DNA of 24,252 nucleotides from CAWDPQ01 sp049642465 (GTDB lineage: Bacteria > Acidobacteriota > Vicinamibacteria > Vicinamibacterales > 2-12-FULL-66-21). The stretch covers positions 1 through 24,252 of the forward strand of contig JBAROV010000200.1 in the NCBI GenBank assembly GCA_049642465.1, read 5' to 3'. Shown piece by piece: positions 7,959 through 16,058 of this stretch. The notes below the pieces were generated by a model. That model was not told the origin of the DNA and searched no databases. It saw only the letters and a program-made list of their open reading frames with translations. Numbering within the stretch: position 1 is the stretch's first letter; every line of letters starts with the position of its first letter. The position numbers and the translations under genes are program-made.

Positions 7959-8996
7959 TCAGAGTCCTTCGATGAAACGCTGGAACAGATCGCTCATGAA
8001 CGGCGGCGTCTGATGCATCATATCGAGCACGACGCCGCGCTGCTGTTCCCGCTCCTCAGGCGAAAGATATTCGAGAAGCGAGCGACCGGCTACCCGTGCG
8101 AGCAGACACGCGAGCGTATTACGTACGGCGTGCGCTTCGAGGTCGCCCACCCACTCGGGATTCCCAAGGCTCTCTCGGTATGCTCGCCAGTAGATTTCTA
8201 CTGCGGAGCCAAATGCCTCGCGTTGTGATTCGACGTGATGTGCCTTGCTCAGCAGATGCGCGAGCGAGAAGCCCAGGTCAAACGCAGGATCGCCGAAATG
8301 GATCACCTCGTGATCGAGCAAGACGAGGCGGCCGGCGTGCACGAGAATGTTCTTGGGGCTGTAGTCGCCATGCACCAGCGTCATGCGGCGTCCGTACACG
8401 CTGGCGATCAAATCTGCCATGAACCGCGCCGACGCCGGTACCTGCACGGCGGTATAGCGATAGTAGGGTTCGATCCGCAGGGACTCGAACACCGAACGAT
8501 CGTCGAAGATACCGGCGACTTCTGCGCGCCGCTCTGAGCTGCGACGGTGGATCGTACCGAGCAGCTGCCCGAACTGCCGCACGTGGTCCACCTCGAGGCC
8601 GCCGCCGAGCAGTACCGTCTTCCAGTTGCGATGCGGCTGCGGCACGGCCTCCATCGCGATCAGGTGCTGGTCATGGTCCTCGAAGACCAGCGCCGGCACG
8701 GCTGCTGGAGGGGCGAGTTGACCCAGCCAGCGGATGCCCAGCGCCTCACGATGAATTCGCGCGGGCTCGCTGTACCACTCGACGTCGACCCGAAGCCTCG
8801 CAAGTGACTGCTTGATGACCCAGCCCTCGCCGTTCCGCCGCTCCACCAGAACCGTTCGGCTCGAAACGCCACCCGGCAGCGTCTCGAGCCGGGGTGACTC
8901 CGAGCTCGCGATGCGCCCCGTTGTTCTGAGGTAGGCAAGGAGCGCGTCATGCTGCTCGATGTCGAGGGGTCCCGGCAGTCGGTGGCCGTCGTTCAT
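7959..8996 (-). CDS. APH-fold phosphotransferase (aminoglycoside/methylthioribose kinase-like)
   Basis: 345 residues of the APH/choline kinase-like fold. Visible parts are a glycine-containing loop PGGVSSRTVLV (41-51), the ATP lysine in VIKQ (Lys62), the catalytic loop VHGDYSPKNILV (208-219; Asp211 and Asn216) and the metal site LLDHE (226-230; Asp228) followed by FGDPAFDLG (234-242). The latter resembles 5-methylthioribose kinase and other metabolite kinases as much as aminoglycoside kinases, so antibiotic resistance should not be assumed. It would phosphorylate a small hydroxylated compound in the cytoplasm. The gene precedes and is coupled to the divergent enolase, so its product may feed that enzyme. 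The ribosome site before the ATG is weak. A poor sigma-70-like pair is visible in the 200-base gap upstream. Confidence 0.85.
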   Translation of the reverse strand: MNDGHRLPGPLDIEQHDALLAYLRTTGRIASSESPRLETLPGGVSSRTVLVERRNGEGWVIKQSLARLRVDVEWYSEPARIHREALGIRWLGQLAPPAAVPALVFEDHDQHLIAMEAVPQPHRNWKTVLLGGGLEVDHVRQFGQLLGTIHRRSSERRAEVAGIFDDRSVFESLRIEPYYRYTAVQVPASARFMADLIASVYGRRMTLVHGDYSPKNILVHAGRLVLLDHEVIHFGDPAFDLGFSLAHLLSKAHHVESQREAFGSAVEIYWRAYRESLGNPEWVGDLEAHAVRNTLACLLARVAGRSLLEYLSPEEREQQRGVVLDMMHQTPPFMSDLFQRFIEGL

Positions 8997-9099
8997 CTCG
9001 TAATGTAACTCACACTATCCAGCCTATTTAGCCGTACAGCAAATCATCACCCCTCAGCCGAGGGAGGCGCGTGTCTCCCGGTCGTAAATGTTGCCGTGC

Positions 9100-9134
9100 A
9101 GTTCGAGCGTTTGCGCAACTCCAACGGTCGAACT
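9100..9134. repeat. 7-bp inverted repeat upstream of response regulator
   Basis: AGTTCGA (9100-9106) and TCGAACT (9128-9134) are exact reverse complements, 28 bases apart centre to centre (21-base spacer). They lie in the 203-base gap (8997-9199) between the divergent kinase and response-regulator genes. Roughly three helical turns between half-sites would suit a looping or dimer-of-dimers regulator, but chance is possible. Just upstream, around 9052-9078, are two short overlapping GC hairpins (CCCTC/GAGGG and GGGAG/CTCCC). I see no convincing gene in the gap. Confidence 0.3.
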
Positions 9135-9199
9135 CGCGAGACATGAATTGCAGGCAGGCGAACTGGCTCTGCCTGGGTGCTGCCGCACCGGAGCGATCT

Positions 9200-9559
9200 G
9201 TGAGAACTGTGCTAATCATCGAAGACGACCCTGACATGCGAGAGATTGAGCGAGCCACCCTCGATTGTGCCGGGTACCGCGTGGTGCTCGCAGCCAATGG
9301 CGAGGAGGGACTGCAGCTGCTGGCGCGCCAGAGCCCGTGCGTGATCCTGCTCGATCTGATGATGCCCGTGATGGACGGGTTGACGTTTCTGGCTGAACGG
9401 CGCCGGCGCGGACTCGCTCGCGACGTACCGGTGGTCTGCGTCACGGCCAGCGGCCAGGAGATGCAGCGTCACGCGCTGACCCTCGGCGCGTGCGAGTGCT
9501 TGCTCAAGCCGCCCGACTTCGACCTGTTGTGTGAACGGATCCGCCACCATTGCCGCTGA
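9200..9559 (+). CDS. Single-domain response regulator (CheY-like receiver)
   Basis: 119 residues consisting only of a receiver domain: acidic pocket IIEDD (6-10), phosphoacceptor Asp52 in LLDLMMP, the switch Thr82 in CVTAS and conserved Lys103 in LLKPP. There is no output domain, so it probably signals by protein contact or passes phosphate on. No histidine kinase lies in the window, so it is an orphan here. The GTG at 9200 was chosen because it directly precedes the first strand (RTVLIIEDD) and has a GGAG site at 9190-9193; the frame is open upstream to 9071 but that stretch lacks receiver similarity. It lies upstream of and in line with the PadR gene, but a separate promoter sits between them. 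Confidence 0.85.
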   Translation: MRTVLIIEDDPDMREIERATLDCAGYRVVLAANGEEGLQLLARQSPCVILLDLMMPVMDGLTFLAERRRRGLARDVPVVCVTASGQEMQRHALTLGACECLLKPPDFDLLCERIRHHCR

Positions 9560-9599
9560 GAGCCCGCCGACGAACGGCTCGGACGCTGCACCTCCCCTG

Positions 9600-9628
9600 T
9601 TGACATTCCACATGAAGGAGCGCATGCT
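9600..9628 (+). promoter_or_regulatory. Sigma-70-like promoter with CATG-N8-CATG dyad before padR gene
   Basis: A perfect TTGACA (9600-9605) is followed after 17 bases by CATGCT (9623-9628, 3 of 6 matches to the -10 consensus). Within the spacer and -10 lies CATG (9611-9614), 8 bases, CATG (9623-9626), a dyad with the 8-base spacing seen in PadR-family operators of the ATGT-N8-ACAT kind. This suggests that the PadR protein encoded just downstream represses its own operon. The ribosome site AGGAGA (9645-9650) sits 7 bases before the ATG at 9658. All of this is read by eye. Confidence 0.4.
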
Positions 9629-9657
9629 CGTGTTGAATCGCCACAGGAGACGCCCGG

Positions 9658-10002
9658 ATGCCCTCCAAGCTCGACATTCTCCAGGGAACGCTCGACCTCA
9701 TGGTGCTGCAGACGCTGTTGGCGATGGGGCCGCTCCACGGCTACGGCATCGCCCGCCGAATCGAGCAGGTCAGCGGTGACCGGGTCATCCTGAATCAGGG
9801 GACGATCTACACGTCATTGGTGCGGCTCGAGCAGAGAGGCTGGATCCGATCGAAGTGGGGCACCTCCGACAACAATCGCCGGGCGAAGTTCTACAGCATC
9901 ACCAAAGCCGGTGAGAAGCAGCTCGTGGCGGAGACCGAGTACTGGGAACGATTGACGGCCGTGATGGGACGCGTCCTGGCAAGCGGAGGACACGACCGAT
10001 GA
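9658..10002 (+). CDS. PadR-family transcriptional regulator
   Basis: 114 residues with the PadR winged-helix pattern: LDILQGTLDLMVLQTLL, then GPLHGYGIARRIEQVSG (24-40), the recognition-helix region LNQGTIYTSLVRLEQRGWI (45-63) and the wing RRAKFYSITKAGEKQL, ending in a short dimerisation helix. It belongs to the small acidobacterial-type PadR proteins that sit directly in front of ADOP permeases. Its last 4 bases overlap the start of the permease gene, so the two are translationally coupled and the permease is the expected target. The ATG at 9658 has AGGAGA 7 bases upstream. A dyad of the right spacing lies in its promoter, suggesting autoregulation. The inducing ligand is unknown. Confidence 0.9.
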   Translation: MPSKLDILQGTLDLMVLQTLLAMGPLHGYGIARRIEQVSGDRVILNQGTIYTSLVRLEQRGWIRSKWGTSDNNRRAKFYSITKAGEKQLVAETEYWERLTAVMGRVLASGGHDR

Positions 10003-12590
10003 CGCAATGGATCAGAACTGTCCTCTCGCGGTGCCTCGACGCCGTCAGGAGAGAACAGTTGAATCGGGAGTTCGATGAAGAGCTGAACACCCACTTGGAG
10101 CTGCTGACCGACGAATACCGGCGCAAGGGCCTGTCGGCGGCAGACGCGCGGCGGTCAGCGATTCGGAAGCTCGGCCGGCCGGACGCCCTCCGCGAGTCCT
10201 ATCGCGAGCAGCGAGGCTTGCCACTCCTGGATGCGGTCACCCAGGACGTGCGCTACGCGCTTCGCATGCTGGCGAAAACCCCGGCGTTCACCGTCATCAT
10301 CACGCTCTCGCTCGCACTTGGCATCGGTGCCAATACGACGCTCTTCAGCCTGGTGAACGCGTTGCTGCTTCGATCGCTGCCGTTGCAGGAACCCGACCGC
10401 ATCTATCAGGTGCAGCAAGTGCTCGTTGGAATGGGTATCAGAAAACCTCGGCTCACGTATCCGAGGGCGGTGTTCGATTCCCTGCGCGTGGAGAGTCCGG
10501 TCATTTCCCAAGTCGTCGGCTTCGCTCGCCTGGATCGCCCCGAGATTACGATCGACGGCGCCGCGGAGCCCGCCCGAGAGGTCGAACAAATCTCGGAGAA
10601 CTATTTCGACGATCTGGGAGTGACGCCGCAGCTCGGGCGCGGACCGGCACCATCCGATGGTGCGGTAGCCGTTATCAGCAACCGTCTGTGGCACGCGCGG
10701 TTCGGCGGCAGCGCGAACGTCCTGGGCGGCCTCATGTCGGTTGAAGGCCGGCCGTACACGATCGTCGGCGTGGCGCCCGCGCGTTTCCTCGGGTTGTCAA
10801 TCGAGAGGTCCACCGACGTCTGGATTAGCTCGCGGACTGACGCAAACCTCCAGCTGATCGCGCGGCTGAAACCGGGCGTCACTGCCGCGCAGGCGCAGGC
10901 TGCGCTTCGACCGCTCCTGCCGCAGCTTCCGGACGTGCCGCAGCTGGCTGTCGAGCTCCTGCCCGCGGGTAAGGGCCTCTCACAGTTACGGTCGCAGTAC
11001 GAGAGGCCCCTGCTGGCGCTGACGGTCTTGGTCACGCTGCTCCTCCTCGTCACCTGCGCAAACGTCGGCAGCCTGCTGATGGTGAGAAACGCCGGGCGCA
11101 GTCGCGAGGTGACGGTGCGTGTGGCGCTTGGCGCGGCGCGATCGCGGCTGATTCAACAATACCTGGTTGAGAGCGCCGTGCTGGCCGCCTTGGGCGGCGC
11201 CGTCGCGCTTGTCTTTGCGCGCTGGGGAGTTTCGATCCTGCTCTCCATGCTTCCGCTCGCGGCGATTCCCGAGAGCTTGACGTTCCAGGCCGACGCGCGC
11301 GTTTTAGGGTTCGCGGCGGGGCTGTCGCTCCTCAGCGCGCTGTTGTTCGGATTGGCGCCGGCGCTGCGTGCCACGCAGGTCGACCTCACCACGGCTTTGC
11401 GGCCCACTCAGGGCACCACTTCCCCGGCGGGCGCTCGCCGCCTCGGACGGTGGCTCGTCGGCTGCCAGGTGGACGTGTCGGTCCTTCTGCTCGTCGGCGC
11501 CGGATTGTTCGTGCAGACGTTGCGCAACCTGACCGATCTCGACGTCGGCTTCAACCCGGACAATCTGTTGCAGGTTTCGATCGACACTCGCAGCGCCGGT
11601 TACCGCGAAGGGCAAGTGGCGGGAGTCTACCGCCTGCTTCTCGAGCATGTGGCGGCGATACCAGGCGTCCGTTCGGTCACCGGCGTACGGAATGGGATGA
11701 TGCAGGGTGCTTCCAGTCGCGGCCGGTGCCCCATACCCGGCCGCACGCTCGATCCTGATGAAGCGTGGGAGGTGGCCGATATCGGTCCGGTCTTCTTCGA
11801 AACAATGGGCATCGCCGTGGTGCGAGGGCGGACGTTCACGGCGGCGGACTTCGCGCAGGCCCGGCCGATCGCGGCCATCAGCGAGACATTCGCGAAGCGC
11901 TACTTTCCCGACGAGGATCCCGTCGGCAAGCGGGTATGCGGAGACGTGGAGATCGTTGCCGTGGTTGGCGACATCCGATTCGCTGGCATACGCCGGGAAG
12001 GCGGTCCGATGATGTATTTCCTGGCGAAAAAGGACCCGGATCGTGTCAATGCGCTCGAGGTGCGCACCGCGGGTGACGCGGCCACGATTGCCGCATCAAT
12101 CCGGGCGGAGATTCGACGACTCAACCCCCGTCTGTTCATCGGCGTCCGCACCATGCGGCACCAAATCGAGGAGTCGATCGCGACGGAACGAATGGCGGCC
12201 GGTGTCAGCGCGTTTTTCAGTCTTCTTGGACTGCTCCTCGCATCGATCGGAATCTTTGGTGTGGCATCCCACACGGTTGCACAGCGCACCAACGAACTCG
12301 GCATCCGCATGGCCCTCGGAGCCGACCGCTGGTCGGTGATCCGCGAATCGCTTCGGGACACGATGCTGGTCTTTGCCGCCGGGCTGGGCGTCGGAATCGT
12401 CGCGGCCGTCGTGACCGTGCAGATCATCTCGGGCTTCATCTCCGAGCTGTTGTTCGGGCTCACCCCGACCGACGCGATGAACATCGCCGCATCCGTGCTC
12501 GTGATCGTCGTCGTGGCCTTGGCCGCCTGCATCCTCCCCGCCCGCCGCGCAACCAGAATCGATCCCCTAATCGCTATTCGACACGAATAG
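9999..12590 (+). CDS. ADOP-type MacB/FtsX ABC transporter permease with prefix domain
   Basis: 863 residues, about twice a MacB permease, as in the 'acidobacterial duplicated orphan permease' group. Residues 1-85 are the soluble helical prefix (EFDEELNTHLELLTDEYRRKGL) found in this group. Then come a first membrane segment (about 96-125, AFTVIITLSLALGIGAN), a periplasmic MacB-like domain, an FtsX block (about 335-460, with the ARSRLIQQYLVESAVLAALGG stretch), a second periplasmic domain and a second FtsX block to the end (LGIRMALGADRWSVIRESLRDTML). No ATPase gene is in the window, so the energy source or partner is unknown. It overlaps the PadR gene by 4 bases and is surely coupled to it. Members are thought to act in efflux or envelope stress by analogy with MacB, which is inference. 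Confidence 0.9.
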   Translation: MTQWIRTVLSRCLDAVRREQLNREFDEELNTHLELLTDEYRRKGLSAADARRSAIRKLGRPDALRESYREQRGLPLLDAVTQDVRYALRMLAKTPAFTVIITLSLALGIGANTTLFSLVNALLLRSLPLQEPDRIYQVQQVLVGMGIRKPRLTYPRAVFDSLRVESPVISQVVGFARLDRPEITIDGAAEPAREVEQISENYFDDLGVTPQLGRGPAPSDGAVAVISNRLWHARFGGSANVLGGLMSVEGRPYTIVGVAPARFLGLSIERSTDVWISSRTDANLQLIARLKPGVTAAQAQAALRPLLPQLPDVPQLAVELLPAGKGLSQLRSQYERPLLALTVLVTLLLLVTCANVGSLLMVRNAGRSREVTVRVALGAARSRLIQQYLVESAVLAALGGAVALVFARWGVSILLSMLPLAAIPESLTFQADARVLGFAAGLSLLSALLFGLAPALRATQVDLTTALRPTQGTTSPAGARRLGRWLVGCQVDVSVLLLVGAGLFVQTLRNLTDLDVGFNPDNLLQVSIDTRSAGYREGQVAGVYRLLLEHVAAIPGVRSVTGVRNGMMQGASSRGRCPIPGRTLDPDEAWEVADIGPVFFETMGIAVVRGRTFTAADFAQARPIAAISETFAKRYFPDEDPVGKRVCGDVEIVAVVGDIRFAGIRREGGPMMYFLAKKDPDRVNALEVRTAGDAATIAASIRAEIRRLNPRLFIGVRTMRHQIEESIATERMAAGVSAFFSLLGLLLASIGIFGVASHTVAQRTNELGIRMALGADRWSVIRESLRDTMLVFAAGLGVGIVAAVVTVQIISGFISELLFGLTPTDAMNIAASVLVIVVVALAACILPARRATRIDPLIAIRHE

Positions 12591-12784
12591 GCTCGTTCGA
12601 AGATCGGGCGACGGGTTGGTGTGAGGTCAAGGCCTTCGAATTGGTCGCGGGGCCCCGGCTGAGGACCATTACAGATTCGGCCGGCGGATGACGCGATGTG
12701 TAAGCGTCGAACGCCGCGCGCTCGCCCGGCACGCCTGATTCTCGCGACAACACCCGCGGCACTCCGGTGAGTCGCACCTGGCCA

Positions 12785-12801
12785 CTGGCATTTCCGTTGC
12801 A
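12785..12801 (+). promoter_or_regulatory. Sigma-54-like -24/-12 promoter element
   Basis: The element reads CTGGCA (12785-12790), 6 bases, TTGCA (12797-12801). The invariant GG (12787-12788) and GC (12799-12800) have the correct spacing for sigma-54, and only the two bases after TGGCA differ from the full consensus. The expected transcription start is near 12812, about 30 bases before the beta-helix gene. It sits in the 252-base gap 12591-12842, which otherwise shows only a GC palindrome (CGGGGCCCCG at 12648-12657). No bound-activator gene or upstream enhancer repeat was recognised nearby. Confidence 0.45.
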
Positions 12802-12842
12802 GCCTCGCAGCCAAGCTCCCTCCACTATTCCGCGACTACCCG

Positions 12843-14588
12843 ATGGTTGCAATGCACCGCCGCACCGCGACGAGTACGTCGCGATCCGTACTGGCTCGAT
12901 TGGCCGCGGCCGGCGTGGTGCTGTTGTTCGTCGGAGGCCGTCCCGCCACTCTTGCGGCGCAATCGAACGATGCACTGCCTGGCATGATTCGAAGCTACTC
13001 GACGATCTCGTCGATCGGCGTCGAGTGGGATCTCGCCGGCGATGCCGACCACGACGCCATGGTCACCGTGGAGTTTCGAATCTCCGGTACCGCTGGATGG
13101 CGGACGGCGTTGCCACTCGTTCGCGTCGACTACGACGGCTCGAACATGCTCGCGGGCAGCATGCTCTTCCTGAGCTCGAACACCGAGTACGAGGTCAGGT
13201 TGACGCTGGCGGATCCCGACGGCGGCTCCGACCGGCAGACGGTCCTTGTGGCGACGCGCCCGGTTCCGGTGATGCCCGCCTTCGGCCGGCGGTTTCACGT
13301 CGTTCCGGGATCCGGCGGCGGGGACGGTTCCTGGGTGAATCCATTCAGAGGGATCGCGGCCGCTGAGAACCTGGCGCAGCCTGGAGACATCTTTCTCGTC
13401 CATGCCGGAAACTACGGCGGACGCATCACGTTCACGAAGCCAGGCACGTCCAGTGGATTCATCGTCTGGAAGGCTGCTGGCGATGGCGAGGCGCTGTTTG
13501 CGGGGATCGACGTCGCGGCCAGTTACCTATGGCTGGACGGTCTGACCCTCAGAGATCAGCCTTACGCACTGATGTCGAAGAACGCGCCGACCGGAGTCGT
13601 CATCACCCGATGCTCGTTCTTCAACAACCATTACTCCATCTACCTGCAGCGAGGGGGAAGCTATTGGTACATTGCCGACAACACCATCGTCGGTGATACC
13701 GGCTATTTGTCCGAGAGCTTCGATGGAGAAGGCATCGAGCTGAACGGCTACGCCGTCGAGAGCTTCGGCCACGTCGTCGCCCACAACAGCATCTCGAACA
13801 CGGCCGACGGGATCTCGAACGGCACTTACAACATTGACGTGTTCGGCAACGACATCTTCGACACCTCCGACGATGGCTTCGAGGGAGATCCGGGCGGAGT
13901 GAACATCCGCGTGTGGGGCAATCGCATCAATAACGCTGCCCACAATGGCATCAGCTACCAGCCTCAGAATGGTTCTCCTTGGTACATCATCCGGAATCAG
14001 CTCGTGGGCTTCATGGAAGCGCCGTTCAAGTTTAGAACGACCGATCGATCGGTCATCGTCCACAACACGATCGTCATGTGGAGCAAGATGATCTGCTGCA
14101 GCGACGCACACCTGCTGCGGTCGATCGTCAAGAACAACCTGTGGGTGTCGGTCGCCGGCGGACAGATCTGGGATTTTGGCTCGAACGTGAAGGACTGGCG
14201 CACCGATTTCAACAATGATGGTTTCGATTGGGGGACGAGCACGGCGCCGTTTCGCTACGGCAGCGTGGTCTACTCGAGCCTCGCCGCTTTCGCAGCGGCG
14301 TCAGGCCTGGAGACGAACGGGCGCCAGATCAGTCGGACGAACTGTTTCGCGGTGTTCGATGTGCCCGGTCCACCGCCCCTGCCGATTCCGCCACAGCAGA
14401 TGACGTTGAAAGCCGGCTGCGGCGCGGTGGACGCGGGCGCGATTCTGCCGAACATCAACGACGGATTCATCGGCAGTGCGCCCGATCTCGGTGCTTTCGA
14501 ACTCGGCCAACCCGCGCCGATCTACGGCCCGCGGTCGGCCACACCGCGGCCTCCGACGGCGCCGACGGGCTTCCGAGTCGTCCGCTGA
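12843..14588 (+). CDS. Exported right-handed parallel beta-helix protein
   Basis: 581 residues. Residues 1-40 form a signal peptide (VLARLAAAGVVLLFVGG, cleavage near LAAQ). Residues about 45-140 resemble a fibronectin type III-like module (TEYEVRLTLADPDG). From about 150 the chain shows parallel beta-helix coils: FHVVPGSGGGDGSWVNPFRGI, GDIFLVHAGNY, then repeats with NN/DN turns such as RCSFFNNHYSI, IADNTIVGD, VAHNSISNT, VFGNDIFDT, VWGNRINNA and IRNQLVGFM. The C-terminus (SAPDLGAFELG) matches the terminal motif of many surface beta-helix proteins. Such proteins are polysaccharide lyases, epimerases or adhesins; no catalytic set could be assigned. An ATG at 12852 is an alternative start; neither has a strong ribosome site. 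A sigma-54-like element lies upstream. Confidence 0.85.
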   Translation: MVAMHRRTATSTSRSVLARLAAAGVVLLFVGGRPATLAAQSNDALPGMIRSYSTISSIGVEWDLAGDADHDAMVTVEFRISGTAGWRTALPLVRVDYDGSNMLAGSMLFLSSNTEYEVRLTLADPDGGSDRQTVLVATRPVPVMPAFGRRFHVVPGSGGGDGSWVNPFRGIAAAENLAQPGDIFLVHAGNYGGRITFTKPGTSSGFIVWKAAGDGEALFAGIDVAASYLWLDGLTLRDQPYALMSKNAPTGVVITRCSFFNNHYSIYLQRGGSYWYIADNTIVGDTGYLSESFDGEGIELNGYAVESFGHVVAHNSISNTADGISNGTYNIDVFGNDIFDTSDDGFEGDPGGVNIRVWGNRINNAAHNGISYQPQNGSPWYIIRNQLVGFMEAPFKFRTTDRSVIVHNTIVMWSKMICCSDAHLLRSIVKNNLWVSVAGGQIWDFGSNVKDWRTDFNNDGFDWGTSTAPFRYGSVVYSSLAAFAAASGLETNGRQISRTNCFAVFDVPGPPPLPIPPQQMTLKAGCGAVDAGAILPNINDGFIGSAPDLGAFELGQPAPIYGPRSATPRPPTAPTGFRVVR

Positions 14589-14618
14589 ACGGTCGCAGGC
14601 GAGGAGCCTCCCCCCTTC

Positions 14619-15857
14619 CTAAAGCGACTTCAGATACTCGACAAGGTCTGCTTTCTGCGCCGCGGTCAGATTGAGCCCGAACAACCGGTCGTAGTGTTCG
14701 ACGACTGCGAGCAGGTCAGGTGCGCTGCCGTCGTGGAAGTACGGAGGATGCTGCAGAAGTCCTCGCAGCGGCGTGGTGCGGTACTGCTTGGTCGCCGACC
14801 TGGCTGCGTACGCGCCGTTCATGCCAACTTCCGCGGGAGCGTGCAGGAACGGAACCCTCCGGTCGGGGCCACTCAGCACATCAGTGAAGGTCGGGCCCTG
14901 ATGGCACGTGCTGCAGCGAGCCTGACCGCGAAAAAGAACCTTGCCGCGGGCGGCAGCCCTGCGATCGAAACTCCCCGCCGGCGCCTTTGGCGTTCGCAAG
15001 TGCAATTGATAATCGAGCAGTGCGGGGAGCTTCGGTGTAACGAGGTCCGGCGTCTGTCGAATGAACAATCCGATTCGAGCGTCGCTGAAGTTGCCGCGAC
15101 CGCCCATCTGACCGACGCCGACGTAGCTGTTCCAGTATGAAATCGGACCGTCGCCGGTGAAGGTCTCGAACCCGACTCCCCTCAACCCATAGATTGGCGG
15201 AATCACGATTGGAATCGACGGACTGTTTAACGGAACGATAGTGGTCCCATTGAAGGCATGATGCCGCGGGTCGTACTTCCCAGGTCCCCACGACCTGAAC
15301 TCGGCCTTCGTGGCTTCATCGAGTGCCGGCGAAAGCGCGACGATCGCACCCACATTCAGGTCCGTATTTGCCCATCCATCCAGCCGTTTTCCGATTCCCT
15401 GGGCAAACGAATTGTCTACCGATGAATGGCAGAGCGCGCACGTCACGCCGACCTTCGTCAGTTGACCAGCCGCGTTGACGGATCCTCTAATGCCGACGAC
15501 GGCATTCAGACGAAGAAGCTCGACGGTCACGGACGGGTCGGTCAGGTCCACTTGGCCGGCACGCAGTGCGTCGATCACTGCAGATGGCAGGGCGTCGACG
15601 TCCACCTTGAGCCCCACCGCCAATGCGGTTGCCGGATCCACTGATGGGATGACGTCATGCATCCTCAGCACATCCGTCCAGAGTTGCTCATCGCCGAACG
15701 TATCGAAACGGAAGATCGTCTGGCCTTCGTGACGACGTGGATCAATGTTTTCCGACGCCGAGCGAGGCCGGACCCGCTGATCTCCCTGTGCGAACCCTGA
15801 GATTGCGAAGACCATTGCCAGGATGTACGCCGTTGATCCGGCACCGAGGAGTCGCAT
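14619..15857 (-). CDS. Di-heme cytochrome c peroxidase / MauG-like protein
   Basis: 412 residues from the ATG at 15857, with a signal peptide ending near SGFAQ (residue 24). There are two heme c sites, CALCH (140-144) and CSTCH (315-319), with the N-terminal heme preceded by a long region and the C-terminal heme followed by the family motif TTPLRGLLQHPPYFHDGS. This places it in the bacterial di-heme peroxidase/MauG/di-heme oxidoreductase group of the periplasm. Whether it reduces peroxide or oxidises a protein or small molecule is unknown. An in-frame TTG at 15863 is an alternative start, but the AAAGGAG site is better placed for the ATG. It is divergent from the gene at 16059 and its 3' end converges with the beta-helix gene after 30 bases. 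Confidence 0.85.
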   Translation of the reverse strand: MRLLGAGSTAYILAMVFAISGFAQGDQRVRPRSASENIDPRRHEGQTIFRFDTFGDEQLWTDVLRMHDVIPSVDPATALAVGLKVDVDALPSAVIDALRAGQVDLTDPSVTVELLRLNAVVGIRGSVNAAGQLTKVGVTCALCHSSVDNSFAQGIGKRLDGWANTDLNVGAIVALSPALDEATKAEFRSWGPGKYDPRHHAFNGTTIVPLNSPSIPIVIPPIYGLRGVGFETFTGDGPISYWNSYVGVGQMGGRGNFSDARIGLFIRQTPDLVTPKLPALLDYQLHLRTPKAPAGSFDRRAAARGKVLFRGQARCSTCHQGPTFTDVLSGPDRRVPFLHAPAEVGMNGAYAARSATKQYRTTPLRGLLQHPPYFHDGSAPDLLAVVEHYDRLFGLNLTAAQKADLVEYLKSL

Positions 15858-15940
15858 TGTCAAACTCTCCTTTCACAGCACCCTCTCATCAGAGTGGGCG
15901 CGATGCGAAAGGTGACAACGCCCTGCCGGGATGCCGGATT

Positions 15941-15962
15941 TTTTCACCGCTTGGCGTGAAAA
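15941..15962. promoter_or_regulatory. 7-bp palindrome in divergent intergenic region
   Basis: TTTTCAC (15941-15947) and GTGAAAA (15956-15962) are perfect reverse complements around an 8-base core. The site lies between the divergent di-heme peroxidase-like gene and the exported unknown gene, about 85 bases from one start and 97 from the other. The AT-rich arms stand out in GC-rich DNA, as expected of a dimeric repressor or activator site controlling both genes. The bound protein is unknown. Confidence 0.45.
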
Positions 15963-16019
15963 TTCCCGGTCGGACCAGAGAAAACCCACGGATTCCGGGC
16001 AAAAGCTCGACCGCACCGC

Positions 16020-16035
16020 TGGCACGATTGCGGCA
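16020..16035 (+). promoter_or_regulatory. Weak sigma-54-like -24/-12 element
   Basis: TGGCACG (16020-16026) matches the -24 consensus fully; after 4 bases the -12 block reads CGGCA (16031-16035), keeping the key GC at 16033-16034 but not the TT. Transcription would begin near 16046, giving a short leader that still includes the GGAGG ribosome site at 16049-16053. It is a weaker match than the element at 12785. Confidence 0.3.
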
Positions 16036-16058
16036 CAGTCGGCGTGGCGGAGGAACCT

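Noticed and set aside
7959..8996. Aminoglycoside resistance gene
   Set aside because: The fold is shared by many metabolite kinases, and coupling with an enolase-like gene points to metabolism rather than resistance.
12648..12657. GC palindrome CGGGGCCCCG as a terminator
   Set aside because: There is no loop and no T-tract; a 10-base self-complementary run is common in GC-rich DNA.
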